A program made the translations under genes and the position numbers. Positions 1-9,500 of a DNA stretch of 64,000 bases are shown here, in pieces; position 1 is the stretch's first letter; the number at the start of each line of letters is the position of its first letter. The notes beneath the pieces were generated by a model. The model was given only the letters and a program-made list of their open reading frames with translations, was not told where the DNA came from and ran no database searches. The DNA is from JAAYUH01 sp964640995 (GTDB lineage Bacteria; Caldisericota; Caldisericia; B22-G15), in the NCBI GenBank assembly GCA_964640995.1, contig CAZXJJ010000001.1, positions 310,001-374,000 of the forward strand. The letters run 5' to 3'.

Positions 1-1
1 A

Positions 2-1159
2 AATTATTTTTCTTCAGAAACTTTTGACATAAATTTTCCATTTGTTTTTCAAAGGAGTATTATAGTCGGTTTATATATTATGATTTTTTCTACTTATGCA
101 AATAGAACCATCATAAATTTAAATAAAGAAAAAAGAGCACAAGATTTATTTAGAAATGGAGCTTTTCTATTAACTTCATATTTAGGCGATAGAGAAAAAT
201 TCACTACAAATATTTTGAAAATAGCGAGAGAACTTGTTGAAGCAGACACTGCATCTATTATTGAAATAAGAAATGGTGAATATAAATTTGTTGCATGGGA
301 AAATATAGATAGTGAAGTTGTATATAAAATCGAAGAAGGATTTAAAATAAATAAACCACAAAATCTCGAAGAGATAAAAGAGACAAAACAACTTTTAAAA
401 TTTGATGATGTTTGGAAGGTTCCTTATTGGATTAAAATTACAGATTTAAGGTCATACATTGGTGTGCCAATTTTGTTTAAAAATGAAGTTGTTGCAATTT
501 TAAATGTTGATTCTAAAAAACCAAATAAATTTAAAGATAGAGACCTTAGAAATCTTGAGATATTTTCAAAAATAATTTCTACATCTTATGAAAAAGATGA
601 AATGATAAGAGAAATTAAGGAACTTAATTTAAGATTGGAAAACTTATCATTAACAGATCCCCTCACTAATCTTTTTAACAGAAGAAAGTTTAAAGAAATT
701 GTTTTTTACAATATTGATACATTTTTAAGAAGAAAAGAAAATTTCCAAATAATTATGTTAGATATTGATAATTTTAAATTAATAAATGACAACTTTGGTC
801 ATCTTGAAGGTGATAATTGTTTAATTAAATTTGCTGGATTATTAAAAAAGAGTGTTAGAAAAGTTGATTTTGTTTTTAGATATGGTGGAGATGAATTTTT
901 AATTCTTCTTCCAAACGCTCCACCAACAACTGCAGATATAGTTGTTGAAAGAATAAATAAAGGTTTCAAAGAGATATTTATTGATCTTATAAATTCTTTA
1001 AATATTGGTATTTCTTATGGTTCAATAAATTTTTCAGAGTATTTTATAAATTTATCAATTCAGGAAAAAGAACTTGATTCAGAATTAATTTATGAAAATA
1101 TTTTAAAAGAACTTGATAAGTCTCTATACTATTCGAAAAGGTTAAAGAGAATATCTTAA
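2..1159 (+). CDS. GAF-GGDEF diguanylate cyclase, 5' end cut by the window edge
   Basis: Probable membrane-bound diguanylate cyclase making c-di-GMP. The C-terminal GGDEF domain has an intact GGDEF signature (RYGGDEFLILLP). An RKVD stands exactly five residues before it, which fits the RxxD inhibitory site. A GAF-like sensor region precedes it. The first ATG is at 80, but the same frame stays open to base 2 and upstream encodes a hydrophobic stretch (IIVGLYIMIFSTYANRT) that looks like the end of a transmembrane helix. The ATG at 80 also lacks a well-placed ribosome binding site, since AGGAG lies more than 20 bases upstream. I therefore infer that the true start lies to the left and that a membrane segment is missing. 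The gene meets the leftward DUF4097 gene tail to tail, with stops overlapping by four bases. Confidence 0.85.
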   Translation, partial: NYFSSETFDINFPFVFQRSIIVGLYIMIFSTYANRTIINLNKEKRAQDLFRNGAFLLTSYLGDREKFTTNILKIARELVEADTASIIEIRNGEYKFVAWENIDSEVVYKIEEGFKINKPQNLEEIKETKQLLKFDDVWKVPYWIKITDLRSYIGVPILFKNEVVAILNVDSKKPNKFKDRDLRNLEIFSKIISTSYEKDEMIREIKELNLRLENLSLTDPLTNLFNRRKFKEIVFYNIDTFLRRKENFQIIMLDIDNFKLINDNFGHLEGDNCLIKFAGLLKKSVRKVDFVFRYGGDEFLILLPNAPPTTADIVVERINKGFKEIFIDLINSLNIGISYGSINFSEYFINLSIQEKELDSELIYENILKELDKSLYYSKRLKRIS

Positions 1160-2067
1160 ATTACTTCAATTTTATAATCACCACTTAAAGTTTTTATATT
1201 TATCTTCTTATCTTTAGAGCCAAAGCCAATTTCTCCTCTTGTCAATTTTGTTATTTTGCCTTCATAAATAATCTCACCCTCACCTGTCTTTGTATCAATA
1301 AACACATTTATATCTTTTGTTGGAGTTTTCAAATTTATATCTCCAGACATTGTTTTTATTTCAATTGACTCTTCAAAGGATAAGTTAAAAAGTGATATAT
1401 CTCCACTGAAAGTTGATAAAAATGCTTTTTCTAGAAATGCATCTTTTATATCAATATCTCCAGAATAACTCTTAATAAAACCACTTTTGTTAATATTCTT
1501 TGCATCAATATTTCCAGATTTTGAGTTTAATTTAAAATTACCTTTAATATCTTCAACAAAAATATCTCCACTAATTGTGTATAAATCCAAATCACCTTCA
1601 ACATTTTTAACCTCAATATCACCACTTACAGATTTTACTTTAACACTTCCGTTTAAATTTTCTATATTTACATTTCCAGATACACTGTTAACAAAAATAT
1701 TTGTTTTTTTTGGTATAAAAATTTTTATATTTTCACTTAAGGACTCTTTTGTTGAAAATCCAAAGATATTTATATTGATGCCTAAACTTTTTATTTTAGA
1801 CCTTATAAAAAGATTTTCATCTTTCTCTTCAATTACAAAACCCTCTTTTCCATAATCAAAAACAATCTCATTTATATTCTCTTTACCTATAACTTCAATA
1901 TCCTCTGAAACTGACTCTAAAAAAATATTTTTAAATGTTTTTTCTATTTTTTCTTCTTTTAATTCTTCATTAATTTTTTCTATTAATTTATTCATTTGAG
2001 ATTCAGTTATCTTACCTTTATTAAATAGTTCTTGAACCTTTTTTATTAATTCATCTTTTTCACTCAT
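1156..2067 (-). CDS. DUF4097-family beta-repeat protein
   Basis: Probable LiaG/DUF4097-type protein. The N-terminal 60 residues are a charged helical region, like the short helical modules often fused to this family. From about residue 90 there is a repetitive beta-rich region with recurring SGDI/SGNI units (SGDIEVKNVEGDLDL and similar) about 15-20 residues apart, typical of a right-handed beta-helix. No signal peptide or transmembrane helix is visible. I chose ATG at 2067 because GGAGG lies just upstream; a longer reading from 2082 would begin inside the previous gene. It overlaps the DUF2089 gene by eight bases, so the two are probably translationally coupled. Function is unknown; relatives are linked to envelope-stress regulation. 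Confidence 0.75.
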   Translation of the reverse strand: MSEKDELIKKVQELFNKGKITESQMNKLIEKINEELKEEKIEKTFKNIFLESVSEDIEVIGKENINEIVFDYGKEGFVIEEKDENLFIRSKIKSLGININIFGFSTKESLSENIKIFIPKKTNIFVNSVSGNVNIENLNGSVKVKSVSGDIEVKNVEGDLDLYTISGDIFVEDIKGNFKLNSKSGNIDAKNINKSGFIKSYSGDIDIKDAFLEKAFLSTFSGDISLFNLSFEESIEIKTMSGDINLKTPTKDINVFIDTKTGEGEIIYEGKITKLTRGEIGFGSKDKKINIKTLSGDYKIEVI

Positions 2068-2452
2068 TTTCTTCCTCCTCAATAAGTTTCAAGGCATCAT
2101 CTCCTGTTATTTCACCACTTTCAACTTTTTTAAGTATTTCTTCAATTTTTTCAATTTTACTCTCTTTCTTTTCCTCCTTTTTCTCCTCTTCACTTAATCC
2201 TAAAGATTTTAGAACATCTTCAAGGCGACCTTTAGAGGTTGGATAAGATATATTTAATCTCTCTTGAACCTCTTTTAAGTTTCCTCTAGAAATTAAAAAT
2301 ATAAGAAGAAACTCCTCCTCTTGAGGAGAAAGCATTAGAAATCTATTAAGAGGAAAGTCACCTCTTACAATTGTTTTACATTTTTCACAACTTAATTCTG
2401 TTATCTTTAAATCTGCTCCACATGATGGACACTTTGAAGGCAATCTTTTCAT
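2060..2452 (-). CDS. DUF2089-family zinc-ribbon/HTH regulator
   Basis: Small probable transcription regulator of the DUF2089 type. The N-terminus is a zinc ribbon (CPSCGADLKITELSCEKC, two CxxC pairs). A helix-turn-helix-like region follows (LSPQEEEFLLIFLISRGNLKEVQERLNISYPTSKGRLEDVL, residues about 35-80, given here as one stretch of family-like pattern positions). The tail is an acidic, Lys/Glu-rich coiled region. GGAGG at 2458-2462 is five bases from ATG 2452 and only two from ATG 2455, so 2452 is preferred. It lies between a 50-residue gene and the DUF4097 gene in one leftward operon. DUF2089 and DUF4097 proteins are commonly neighbours, so it probably controls or works with the DUF4097 product. 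Confidence 0.75.
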   Translation of the reverse strand: MKRLPSKCPSCGADLKITELSCEKCKTIVRGDFPLNRFLMLSPQEEEFLLIFLISRGNLKEVQERLNISYPTSKGRLEDVLKSLGLSEEEKKEEKKESKIEKIEEILKKVESGEITGDDALKLIEEEENE

Positions 2453-2464
2453 CATATCCTCCAA

Positions 2465-2617
2465 TCATTTAAAGTTATTAAAAGGTGATAATATTAAACT
2501 TTTTCCTGTTTCAATTATAACATTATTTAACCTCTTTTCATTAAAATTAAAAACCTTTTTAATTTTTTTCTTTTTAAACTTTAAAAACTCTTCCTTTCTA
2601 ATCTCTAAAACTTTCAT
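2465..2617 (-). CDS. 50-residue basic hypothetical protein
   Basis: Short protein of unknown function beginning MKVLEIRKEEFLKF, rich in lysine and with no recognised domain. The start is chosen from a strong AAAGGAGG seven bases upstream of ATG 2617; a longer reading from 2647 would run through that ribosome binding site. It is the first gene behind a good promoter (2658-2685) and precedes the DUF2089 and DUF4097 genes, so it is probably co-transcribed with them. The strong translation signal is the main reason to accept it as real. Confidence 0.55.
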   Translation of the reverse strand: MKVLEIRKEEFLKFKKKKIKKVFNFNEKRLNNVIIETGKSLILSPFNNFK

Positions 2618-2657
2618 CTTAACACCTCCTTTAATAAAATTAAACATCTCTTTAATA

Positions 2658-2685
2658 ATATTAACATAATATTTAATTTTGTCAA
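2658..2685 (-). promoter_or_regulatory. Sigma-70-type promoter for the DUF2089 operon
   Basis: On the minus strand there is TTGACA (2685-2680), a 16-base spacer and TAATAT (2663-2658). The predicted start point is about 35 bases before the ATG at 2617, leaving room for the AAAGGAGG site. Confidence 0.6.
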
Positions 2686-2778
2686 GAGGTATTTAAATAA
2701 TATTTATCAGATTGTTTTATTTGAATAAATAAAAATAAAGTGAGATTAAATAATTTTTAATGGTAAAAAAATAGTATA

Positions 2779-3354
2779 TTATTTTTTAAAAAATTTTCCA
2801 ATTATAGATAAAAATAGATGTTTAAAGTTTGGCTTTGGTTTAATATTTTCTTTTGAGTAATAGTTATAATTTACAAGTTCTTTTAGTTCAATTCTCTCTT
2901 TTTTTCTTATCTCTCCCTCAGGATATCCAAAAGTTATTAAACCAACTATATAAAAATCTTGAGGTAAATTAACTATCTCTTTTATTTTCTTCTCTCTGAA
3001 TGCTCCTATAAAACAACTTCCAATTCCTAAAGAGTGTGCTTCAAGCATCATATTTTGAGCACACATTCCACAATCAAGGTCAACCCACCTATGTCTTCTT
3101 TCTGTGTACATAATTATTATAAGAGGAGAATTTGCAACAAAGTTGTTTACAGTTAAAATTTTTGCTACCTCACCTATTTTTTTAATCTGCTCTTCATCAT
3201 CAACAACTATAAATCTCCAAGGTTGGTTGTTGCTTGCAGATGGTGCCCATCTCCCTGCCTCTAAAACCTTTTTAATCTCCTCTTCTTTTATTTTCTCCTT
3301 TTTATAATTTCTTACACTTCTTCTTGAAGTTATAATATGAAGAATATCTTCCAT
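2779..3354 (-). CDS. Nitroreductase-family FMN oxidoreductase
   Basis: Flavin-dependent oxidoreductase of the nitroreductase superfamily, cytoplasmic and probably NAD(P)H-dependent with FMN. The N-terminal SRRSVRNYKKE and the APSASNNQPWRFIVV segment are the FMN-phosphate and loop motifs of the family. GIGSCFIG and GLITFGYPEGE are the usual central and C-terminal motifs. Length (191 residues) suits the short, ferredoxin-free class. ATG 3354 is chosen because AGGAGG lies eight bases upstream; GTG 3360 would be too close. It is the last gene of the leftward reverse-gyrase operon, about 30 bases after its neighbour. A second member lies at 20356. The substrate cannot be told from sequence. Confidence 0.85.
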   Translation of the reverse strand: MEDILHIITSRRSVRNYKKEKIKEEEIKKVLEAGRWAPSASNNQPWRFIVVDDEEQIKKIGEVAKILTVNNFVANSPLIIIMYTERRHRWVDLDCGMCAQNMMLEAHSLGIGSCFIGAFREKKIKEIVNLPQDFYIVGLITFGYPEGEIRKKERIELKELVNYNYYSKENIKPKPNFKHLFLSIIGKFFKK

Positions 3355-3383
3355 AAACACTCCCTCCTAATTAAAAATTACCT

Positions 3384-4370
3384 TCAAAGCATATCTCTTT
3401 CAAGCATTGAATGAAATTTTCCTCTAATTGAGTAAATTGAGAAATAGATAAAGAAAAAAAGAGAAATACCTAAAAAGAAAAGAGATATATAATCAGAATT
3501 GCTTAAAATTTCATAAACATAATATGTTCCACCAAATAAAATTGACTCTTTCTTTTCGAATATCTTTAATATTATAAAAATTATCACATAAATAGAAGCA
3601 AATATTGTAACAAAATTAAGTAATCTTAAAAGCCAAATACTTGTCAGAGTAAAAACTAAAATTAAAATTGGAACAAATAAACCAAGTTTAAAAGGATATT
3701 GGAGAGCAAAAAGAGGTATTGACATAACAAATGTAAGTAAAGAAAGAAGAATATATTTCAAAATCGAACTTTTTTTCTCTTTTACTTTTTCTTTTGTTTC
3801 TTTTTTCTCCATCGCACTTCTTAAAAATTCTTTCACCTCATTATAATTTTCTTCTTTACAATATAATGCAAGAAGAGTTCTCCAGTCATTTTTGAGTAAT
3901 ATTGTTTTTTCTTTATCTCTTTCATCAATCTTTACTACATTTTTAAAATCTATAAAAACTCTCTCTTGAGATTTTGCAATCAATCCAGCACCAGTTGAGG
4001 TTGGTCTTTTTGAAAATACACCTAAAACAATAGCAAGAGTTGTTAATTTTTTTCCTCTTCTATCAATCATTTCATAAAGCACACCCTTTTTATCAACAGT
4101 AAATCTTAATCTCATTCTATTTCCAAATAATACTAGCATAACAAGAAGTGACAAAACAAATAAACCACCACAAACCAATAAAAAAATTAAAAAAATAGTA
4201 GGTATTGTTTTAAATTCCCCATTAAAAAGAAAAATAAAAGACATAAGCAAAGATATAATTATATATGTTATTAAATAAACTATCAAAATTTGTTTCATTA
4301 AAATCTTATTATTTAAGAGGGGAATATCTATTTCCCATGAAATTTTTTCTTCATTATTTTCTTTTTTCAT
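3384..4370 (-). CDS. Multi-pass membrane protein with PH-like middle region
   Basis: Unrecognised membrane protein of 328 residues. Two hydrophobic helices lie near residues 25-85. A soluble segment of about 130 residues follows (including RMRLRFTVDKKGVLYEM and a conserved-looking loop), which resembles the PH-like domains of YcxB/YdbT-type proteins. A charged linker then leads to four or five more helices. ATG 4370 has GGAGG five bases upstream. The gene sits between the NTPase and nitroreductase genes in the reverse-gyrase operon with short spacing. No function is assigned. Confidence 0.6.
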   Translation of the reverse strand: MKKENNEEKISWEIDIPLLNNKILMKQILIVYLITYIIISLLMSFIFLFNGEFKTIPTIFLIFLLVCGGLFVLSLLVMLVLFGNRMRLRFTVDKKGVLYEMIDRRGKKLTTLAIVLGVFSKRPTSTGAGLIAKSQERVFIDFKNVVKIDERDKEKTILLKNDWRTLLALYCKEENYNEVKEFLRSAMEKKETKEKVKEKKSSILKYILLSLLTFVMSIPLFALQYPFKLGLFVPILILVFTLTSIWLLRLLNFVTIFASIYVIIFIILKIFEKKESILFGGTYYVYEILSNSDYISLFFLGISLFFFIYFSIYSIRGKFHSMLERDML

Positions 4371-4382
4371 CAAATCCTCCAA

Positions 4383-4877
4383 TTAAAAGATTAGTTTCAA
4401 AATTTCATCTTTAATATAATTTCTATTTTCTCTTGTTAATATAAAAATTTTCCCATAAATTTTAAAATTATCAACAAAATTTCTATGAAGAACAGCAATT
4501 ATGTTTGTATCAGTTTTCATCAAATCAAAAATTTTTTCCTTAAAATATTTTGAATAAAATTCCATTTTTCCGATTTCATCTATTATTAAATATTTATGAT
4601 TTCTATTTATATATTCATTTAAAACTTTTTCTAAATTTTCAAGATGAAGAAAATAACTTCCAAACTTAACATTGCTTTGAATAATTTTTGATGCAAAAAT
4701 ATATTCTTTTTTAGATATTAACTCTATAATTTTGAAACCAATTCTTTTACCCTCTCTTCTTTCTTCTTTTGTAATGAATCCAGAAACATTTATCCCCTTT
4801 TTAATTAAAAAAACTCCTATTTCTTCTATCAATGTTGTTTTTCCAACTCCACTTTCACCTGTTATGAATATTTTCAA
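4383..4877 (-). CDS. THEP1-type P-loop NTPase
   Basis: Small nucleoside-triphosphatase of the THEP1 (NTPase_1) family, which hydrolyses ATP/GTP and other NTPs in vitro; the cellular role is unclear. The protein opens directly with the Walker A motif (FITGESGVGKTTL). The Walker B is YLIIDEIGKMEFYS, and a later VLHRN segment fits the family. The start is TTG 4877, with AGGAGG seven bases upstream; a reading from 4913 would add residues encoded by the ribosome binding site itself. At 164 residues it is slightly short for the family. The 5' end overlaps the endonuclease V gene by 23 bases, implying coupled translation. Confidence 0.8.
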   Translation of the reverse strand: MKIFITGESGVGKTTLIEEIGVFLIKKGINVSGFITKEERREGKRIGFKIIELISKKEYIFASKIIQSNVKFGSYFLHLENLEKVLNEYINRNHKYLIIDEIGKMEFYSKYFKEKIFDLMKTDTNIIAVLHRNFVDNFKIYGKIFILTRENRNYIKDEILKLIF

Positions 4878-5523
4878 GTAATTTCCTCCTAATTTCTCTT
4901 GAATATATATCAACTTCTCTTAATGGCTCTGGTATTCTTGTTTTTGTTATAAGATTTTTTACTATAAATAATGCATCATCTATATTAATTAAATTTCCAA
5001 TTGATACAAAAATTGGCTTAACATTCTCTCTTGTTCTTAATGCAAATCCAAGGATTACCCCATCTTTATCTTTTATAAAACTAAAATCACCGAACTTATT
5101 TCCTAAATTTTCATATTCACCATAAAGAAGGTTTTTTGCTATTCCTATGGAAGGTTTATTGAATTTTAAACCTAAATATGTTGCAATTCCTATTTTTCTT
5201 GGATGAGTAATTCCGTGACCATCAACAACAATCAAATCAAAAGCCTCATTTTTTAACCCTTTTATATAGAAATCTCCTTCTCTTAACGATAGATAAGTTG
5301 GAATATAAGGAAATTTAACTTTATTTATTAAATGTTTTTTCTTAAGAGTTTTTTTATTTAAAAAATCATAAAAAAGAAAACAAGAGATTACTTTAGCCTC
5401 AAGATATGATGAATCAAGAAAAACAATTATTTGAGGAGTTTCTTTAAGTTTTTCAATTTTAAATCTTTTCTTTAATTTTTCCTCTTCTATTAAAAACTTT
5501 TCAATAATTTTCTTTTTGTTCAT
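4855..5523 (-). CDS. nfi: Endonuclease V (deoxyinosine-specific)
   Basis: DNA repair nuclease that cuts one phosphodiester bond 3' of deoxyinosine, the product of adenine deamination, which speeds up with heat. The family motifs are in order: FLDSSYLE with the first catalytic Asp, YIPTYLSLREGDF with the catalytic Glu, VVDGHGITHPRKIGIATYLG with the next Asp, and PSIGIAKNLLYG. Length (222 residues) equals the usual size. It lies just downstream of reverse gyrase and the flippase-like gene with overlapping ends, so the operon contains two DNA-maintenance genes suited to high temperature. No strong ribosome binding site is seen, so coupling to the upstream gene is likely. Confidence 0.92.
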   Translation of the reverse strand: MNKKKIIEKFLIEEEKLKKRFKIEKLKETPQIIVFLDSSYLEAKVISCFLFYDFLNKKTLKKKHLINKVKFPYIPTYLSLREGDFYIKGLKNEAFDLIVVDGHGITHPRKIGIATYLGLKFNKPSIGIAKNLLYGEYENLGNKFGDFSFIKDKDGVILGFALRTRENVKPIFVSIGNLINIDDALFIVKNLITKTRIPEPLREVDIYSREIRRKLLENIHNR

Positions 5524-6538
5524 AGATTTTATTTATTTCAATAAATGAACTTAATCCCTTAAAAGTTAAGATACCGCCAATTAATATGTAAATGTAATAT
5601 GTAAAAAATTTAAAAAGAAGAGTTAAGGAAACTATTTTTGATAATCCAACTTGAGTTAAAAATAATGAAGAGTAAAGTGCTTCAGTAATTCCACTTCCTC
5701 CGGGTGTTACAGACCAACCAGCAAAAAAGTGATAGATGAATTGTAAAAGAAATGCATTATAAAAACTAACATCAATGCCTAATGATTTAATTAAAAAATA
5801 TGAAAGTGAATTTAAAGTTATAAAAGATAAAACTGTCAATATTAAAATAGGGACTATTTTAAATTTTAAATTTTTAATTGTTTTCATACCTTGAATAAAT
5901 CTTAAATAGTTATCATCAATTATTTTTCCTATTCTTTCTTTTTTGTCTTCTTGAAGTTTTTTGAATAGATTTAAAATTTTAAAACTCAATTTTCTGAATA
6001 ATTCAGGTTTTATTGTTATTAAAAATATAAGAAAACTTAAAAGAAAAATAAATATTACAAAAGATAAAATCAATTTTTCACCAAAATTATAATTCATTGA
6101 GATGTTTTTAAAAAAGAAAAGAAGAATAATTGAGATTAAAAGATAAATAAACATATTGAATAGATAAAGAAATGTAAAAATACTAACAACGTTTCCAATT
6201 TCAAAATTTCTCTTTTTAGATACAAGATAAACTTTTGCCATAAAACCACCAACACCCATTGGTGTTATAGTTGAGAAAAAATAGCCAACAAGATGAGTAT
6301 AAAGTAAGTAGAGATAGGAAATATTTATATTAAGATAATTAAAAATTATCTTTAATCTTAAAACTTCAAAAATCCAAAGTAAAAGCACAATTAATATTGA
6401 AAGTAAAATAAATTGAGCATTAAGTTTAACCTTAAAAATCTCTTTTCCCTCTTTTAAAAAAGAGACCAGAAGTATAATAAAAATAACACTTAAACTCAAA
6501 AAAAGTGTAATAACTAAATTTTTTTTTAAATTTCTCAT
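5501..6538 (-). CDS. Flippase-like membrane protein (YbhN/lysylphosphatidylglycerol-synthase TM family)
   Basis: Integral membrane protein of 345 residues with about eight hydrophobic helices. Family features include the PMGVGGFMAKVYLVSKKR loop and the late FFAGWSVTPGGSGITEALYSS motif with its conserved Gly/Pro residues. Members are related to the membrane part of MprF and to archaeal glycolipid flippases, so lipid or glycolipid handling is a reasonable guess but not proven. It overlaps the reverse gyrase stop by four bases (ATGA) and the endonuclease V start by 23 bases, so it is clearly part of that operon. It lacks the cytoplasmic aminoacyl-transferase domain of true MprF. Confidence 0.8.
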   Translation of the reverse strand: MRNLKKNLVITLFLSLSVIFIILLVSFLKEGKEIFKVKLNAQFILLSILIVLLLWIFEVLRLKIIFNYLNINISYLYLLYTHLVGYFFSTITPMGVGGFMAKVYLVSKKRNFEIGNVVSIFTFLYLFNMFIYLLISIILLFFFKNISMNYNFGEKLILSFVIFIFLLSFLIFLITIKPELFRKLSFKILNLFKKLQEDKKERIGKIIDDNYLRFIQGMKTIKNLKFKIVPILILTVLSFITLNSLSYFLIKSLGIDVSFYNAFLLQFIYHFFAGWSVTPGGSGITEALYSSLFLTQVGLSKIVSLTLLFKFFTYYIYILIGGILTFKGLSSFIEINKIYEQKENY

Positions 6539-9500
6539 AATAAGTTTTCTTTTTTCAAACTATCATAAAGTATATTCAATTCAAATTTATAATCACTCTC
6601 TCTATTTTTTATTTTATCCATAACCTCCTCAAGTTCTTTTGTAAAACTTTCTTTTACAAAAGAGTAAATGTCTCTCCTTTTTTTGATTAAATTTATCACT
6701 TCAATTCCAAGTTGTGTAGGATAAAGAACCCCTCCTTTTTCATAGATGTATCCGCTTTTAAGGAGTTTATCTATTGTTATTGCATAAGTTGAAGGTCTTC
6801 CAATTCCTTTTTCTTTCATCTCCTGAATTATTGAAGCAAATGTGTATGGAGGCGCTTTTGGTTTATAATAATAACTTTTACTCTTAATTTTATACTCCTC
6901 TTCAAAGAACTTATCAAGTTTTATAGGTAATATAAGATCATATCCATTTTCAACAACCTCAACAAATTTCTTCTCTTTTTTTCCTAAATCAGGCATCTCT
7001 TTTGAATCACAAATTGGTATATATTTTAAACTAACCTTTTTTAATTTTGCTTCTCTCGTCTGTGATGCTATAAATTGTTTAAAAATAAGGTCATATAATT
7101 TTATATGTTCATCACTAATTCCAGAGATATTTGAATATATAATATAAGATTTTATCTCTTCAGAATCTATGCTTCTTGTTGGTCTTATACATTCATGAGC
7201 TCCACCCTCTTTTTCAAATGTTCTTACTTTTATAAATTCATCTCCAAAATTCTCTTTTATATAATCTATTGCAACCTTTACTCCTGCATCTGAAACTCTT
7301 GTTGAATCGGTTCTGTGATATGTGATAAGTCCTCCTTCAAAAAGGTCTTGAGCAAGTTCCATTGTTTTTTGAGGAGAATATTTAAGTTTGTTTGATGATG
7401 AGGCAAGAAGTGTATCTGTTGTGAAAGGTTTTACAAAGTTTGTTTCCATCTCTTCGCTCTCTTTTACTATTTTTATTCCTTTAACATTAACGAAAAACCA
7501 TTGACCAAAGTTTTTATCTTCAAATTCAAACTCTATTTTTTCATTTTCAATTTCTAAACTTACAACAAATAATTTTTGCTCTCTTTCAAAAAATCTATTA
7601 ACAATCCACTCCAAAACAGGTATTTGAACTCTCCCAGCAGAAAGATTCAAAAGGTTTAATCTTTTTTGAATATATTGAGAGATTGTAAAGCCAATCCATC
7701 GGTCTGAAATTCTTCTTACGAGTTGAGATTTTACAAGATCATAATTTATATCTCTCATATTTTTTATTGAATTAATCAGTGCCTTTTTTGTAACCTCATG
7801 AAATTCAATTCTTTTTGCATTTTGATTAAAAGGATTTAAAGTTAAATATATGTCAAAACTTATTTTTTCTCCTTCTGTATCAGGGTCTGTTGCAAGATAT
7901 ATCTCATTAACTTCAACTCCTAATCTTCTTATTGATTCAATTATTTTTATTCTATCTTCATCAATTGGTTCAAAAACTGGAATAAATTCCTCTCCCTCTC
8001 TTAAAACTCCAAAAACCCCCTCTTCTTTATTAAGGTCATAAATGTGACCTTTTGTTGCAACTATAATTAAAAATTTATCCTCTATTGAAATTTCATAGCA
8101 ATCTATATCTCCTATTTTTCTTCTAAGGGGCCTTCCAAAGAAATTTGCAATTGTTCTTGCCTTATTGGGTGATTCAACAACAAGAAGGGATGTTTTAAAA
8201 TCTAATCTTTCTTCAAATTTTTCTCCTTTTTTAATCTTTTTTATTTTTTCTCTATCTTTATCAATCTCTTTTAAAATTTCATTTAAATTTATTTCACCTC
8301 TCTCTTTAAATTCACTATCTTCTAAAATCCAGCTTAATTTTCTTTTTAATGATACAAAAAGGTTTTCATTATCAACAATTATGTAAGATAAACCTTTTGT
8401 GAGTCCTCCTGGAAAAAGTCGAGATACCATTCCAGATGCTTGGATATAACCAATTATATCTGGAATAAAAATTGTTATTGTATCATCCTCTTTTTCAATT
8501 TCAATTTCCTTCAGCTCTTTAAGTTTTTTGAAATTTTCCCCTTTTAACAATATCTCTTTAATCTCTTCAATTATCTTTTCTATTTTTAAAATTTTTACCT
8601 TTGAGATACTACTCTCTTCAACAAAAAGAAATGATTCTAAAAATTTTAAATTCCTATATAATTTTTCATTCTCCAAATCTGAAATGATTTTCTTTTTAGT
8701 TAATATTGGAAGAAGCGAAAGTAAAAAATAGTAAATTCCTTTAAAATTTTCAAACTTAAGGCGGATTTTTATTTTTGGAACACCAACAAAAAGTGCATAT
8801 CTTATAACCTCTGGAAGATCAATTCCCCTAGCAAATGGATTTTCAAAACTTAAAAAACAAACTACAACTTTTACTCTTCCTCTTTTAAAAGCAGCGATTT
8901 TTTTGTCTAACTCTTCATTTGAGATTGCTTTTATTCCATTTTTATTTAAAAAATCTATGTATTCATTTAAATTTTCTTTTGTTTTATCACCAGAAAGAAA
9001 AACAAGACCTCCATTTCCAAATTCTTTTATTCTTTCTAAACTCAAAGAAAACAAATCTTTTTCTTCTAATTTTTCATAAATTTCACTTATATTTCTTAAA
9101 CTAACTTGAGTTCTACCAATTTCAAAATCAAATAACTCTCTGAAAAGTTGAACTCTTACTGATTTTGGATTTGAAGTTGTAGAAGAAACAATTAAAACTC
9201 CTTTCCTTTTCTTTTTTATTTCTTCAATTTCATTTTTTAACTCATTAAATTTTTCAATTAAGTTCTCATTATCCTTCGATTCATTTTTTACCAAACTTCT
9301 GTTTAAATTTATAAAATGAAAAGCTTTATCAAGGTCATCTTTCTCAAAACCAAATAGATAAATAACTTTATCAATATTTTTTGCCCTCTTTAAAATAGAA
9401 TCAACATCATCAATAAATATTAATTTAAATTCACCCTTAGGAAATAAATCAAAATTTTTATATAGAAAAGCATTTGTTGTAATTAAAATTTCAAATTCAC

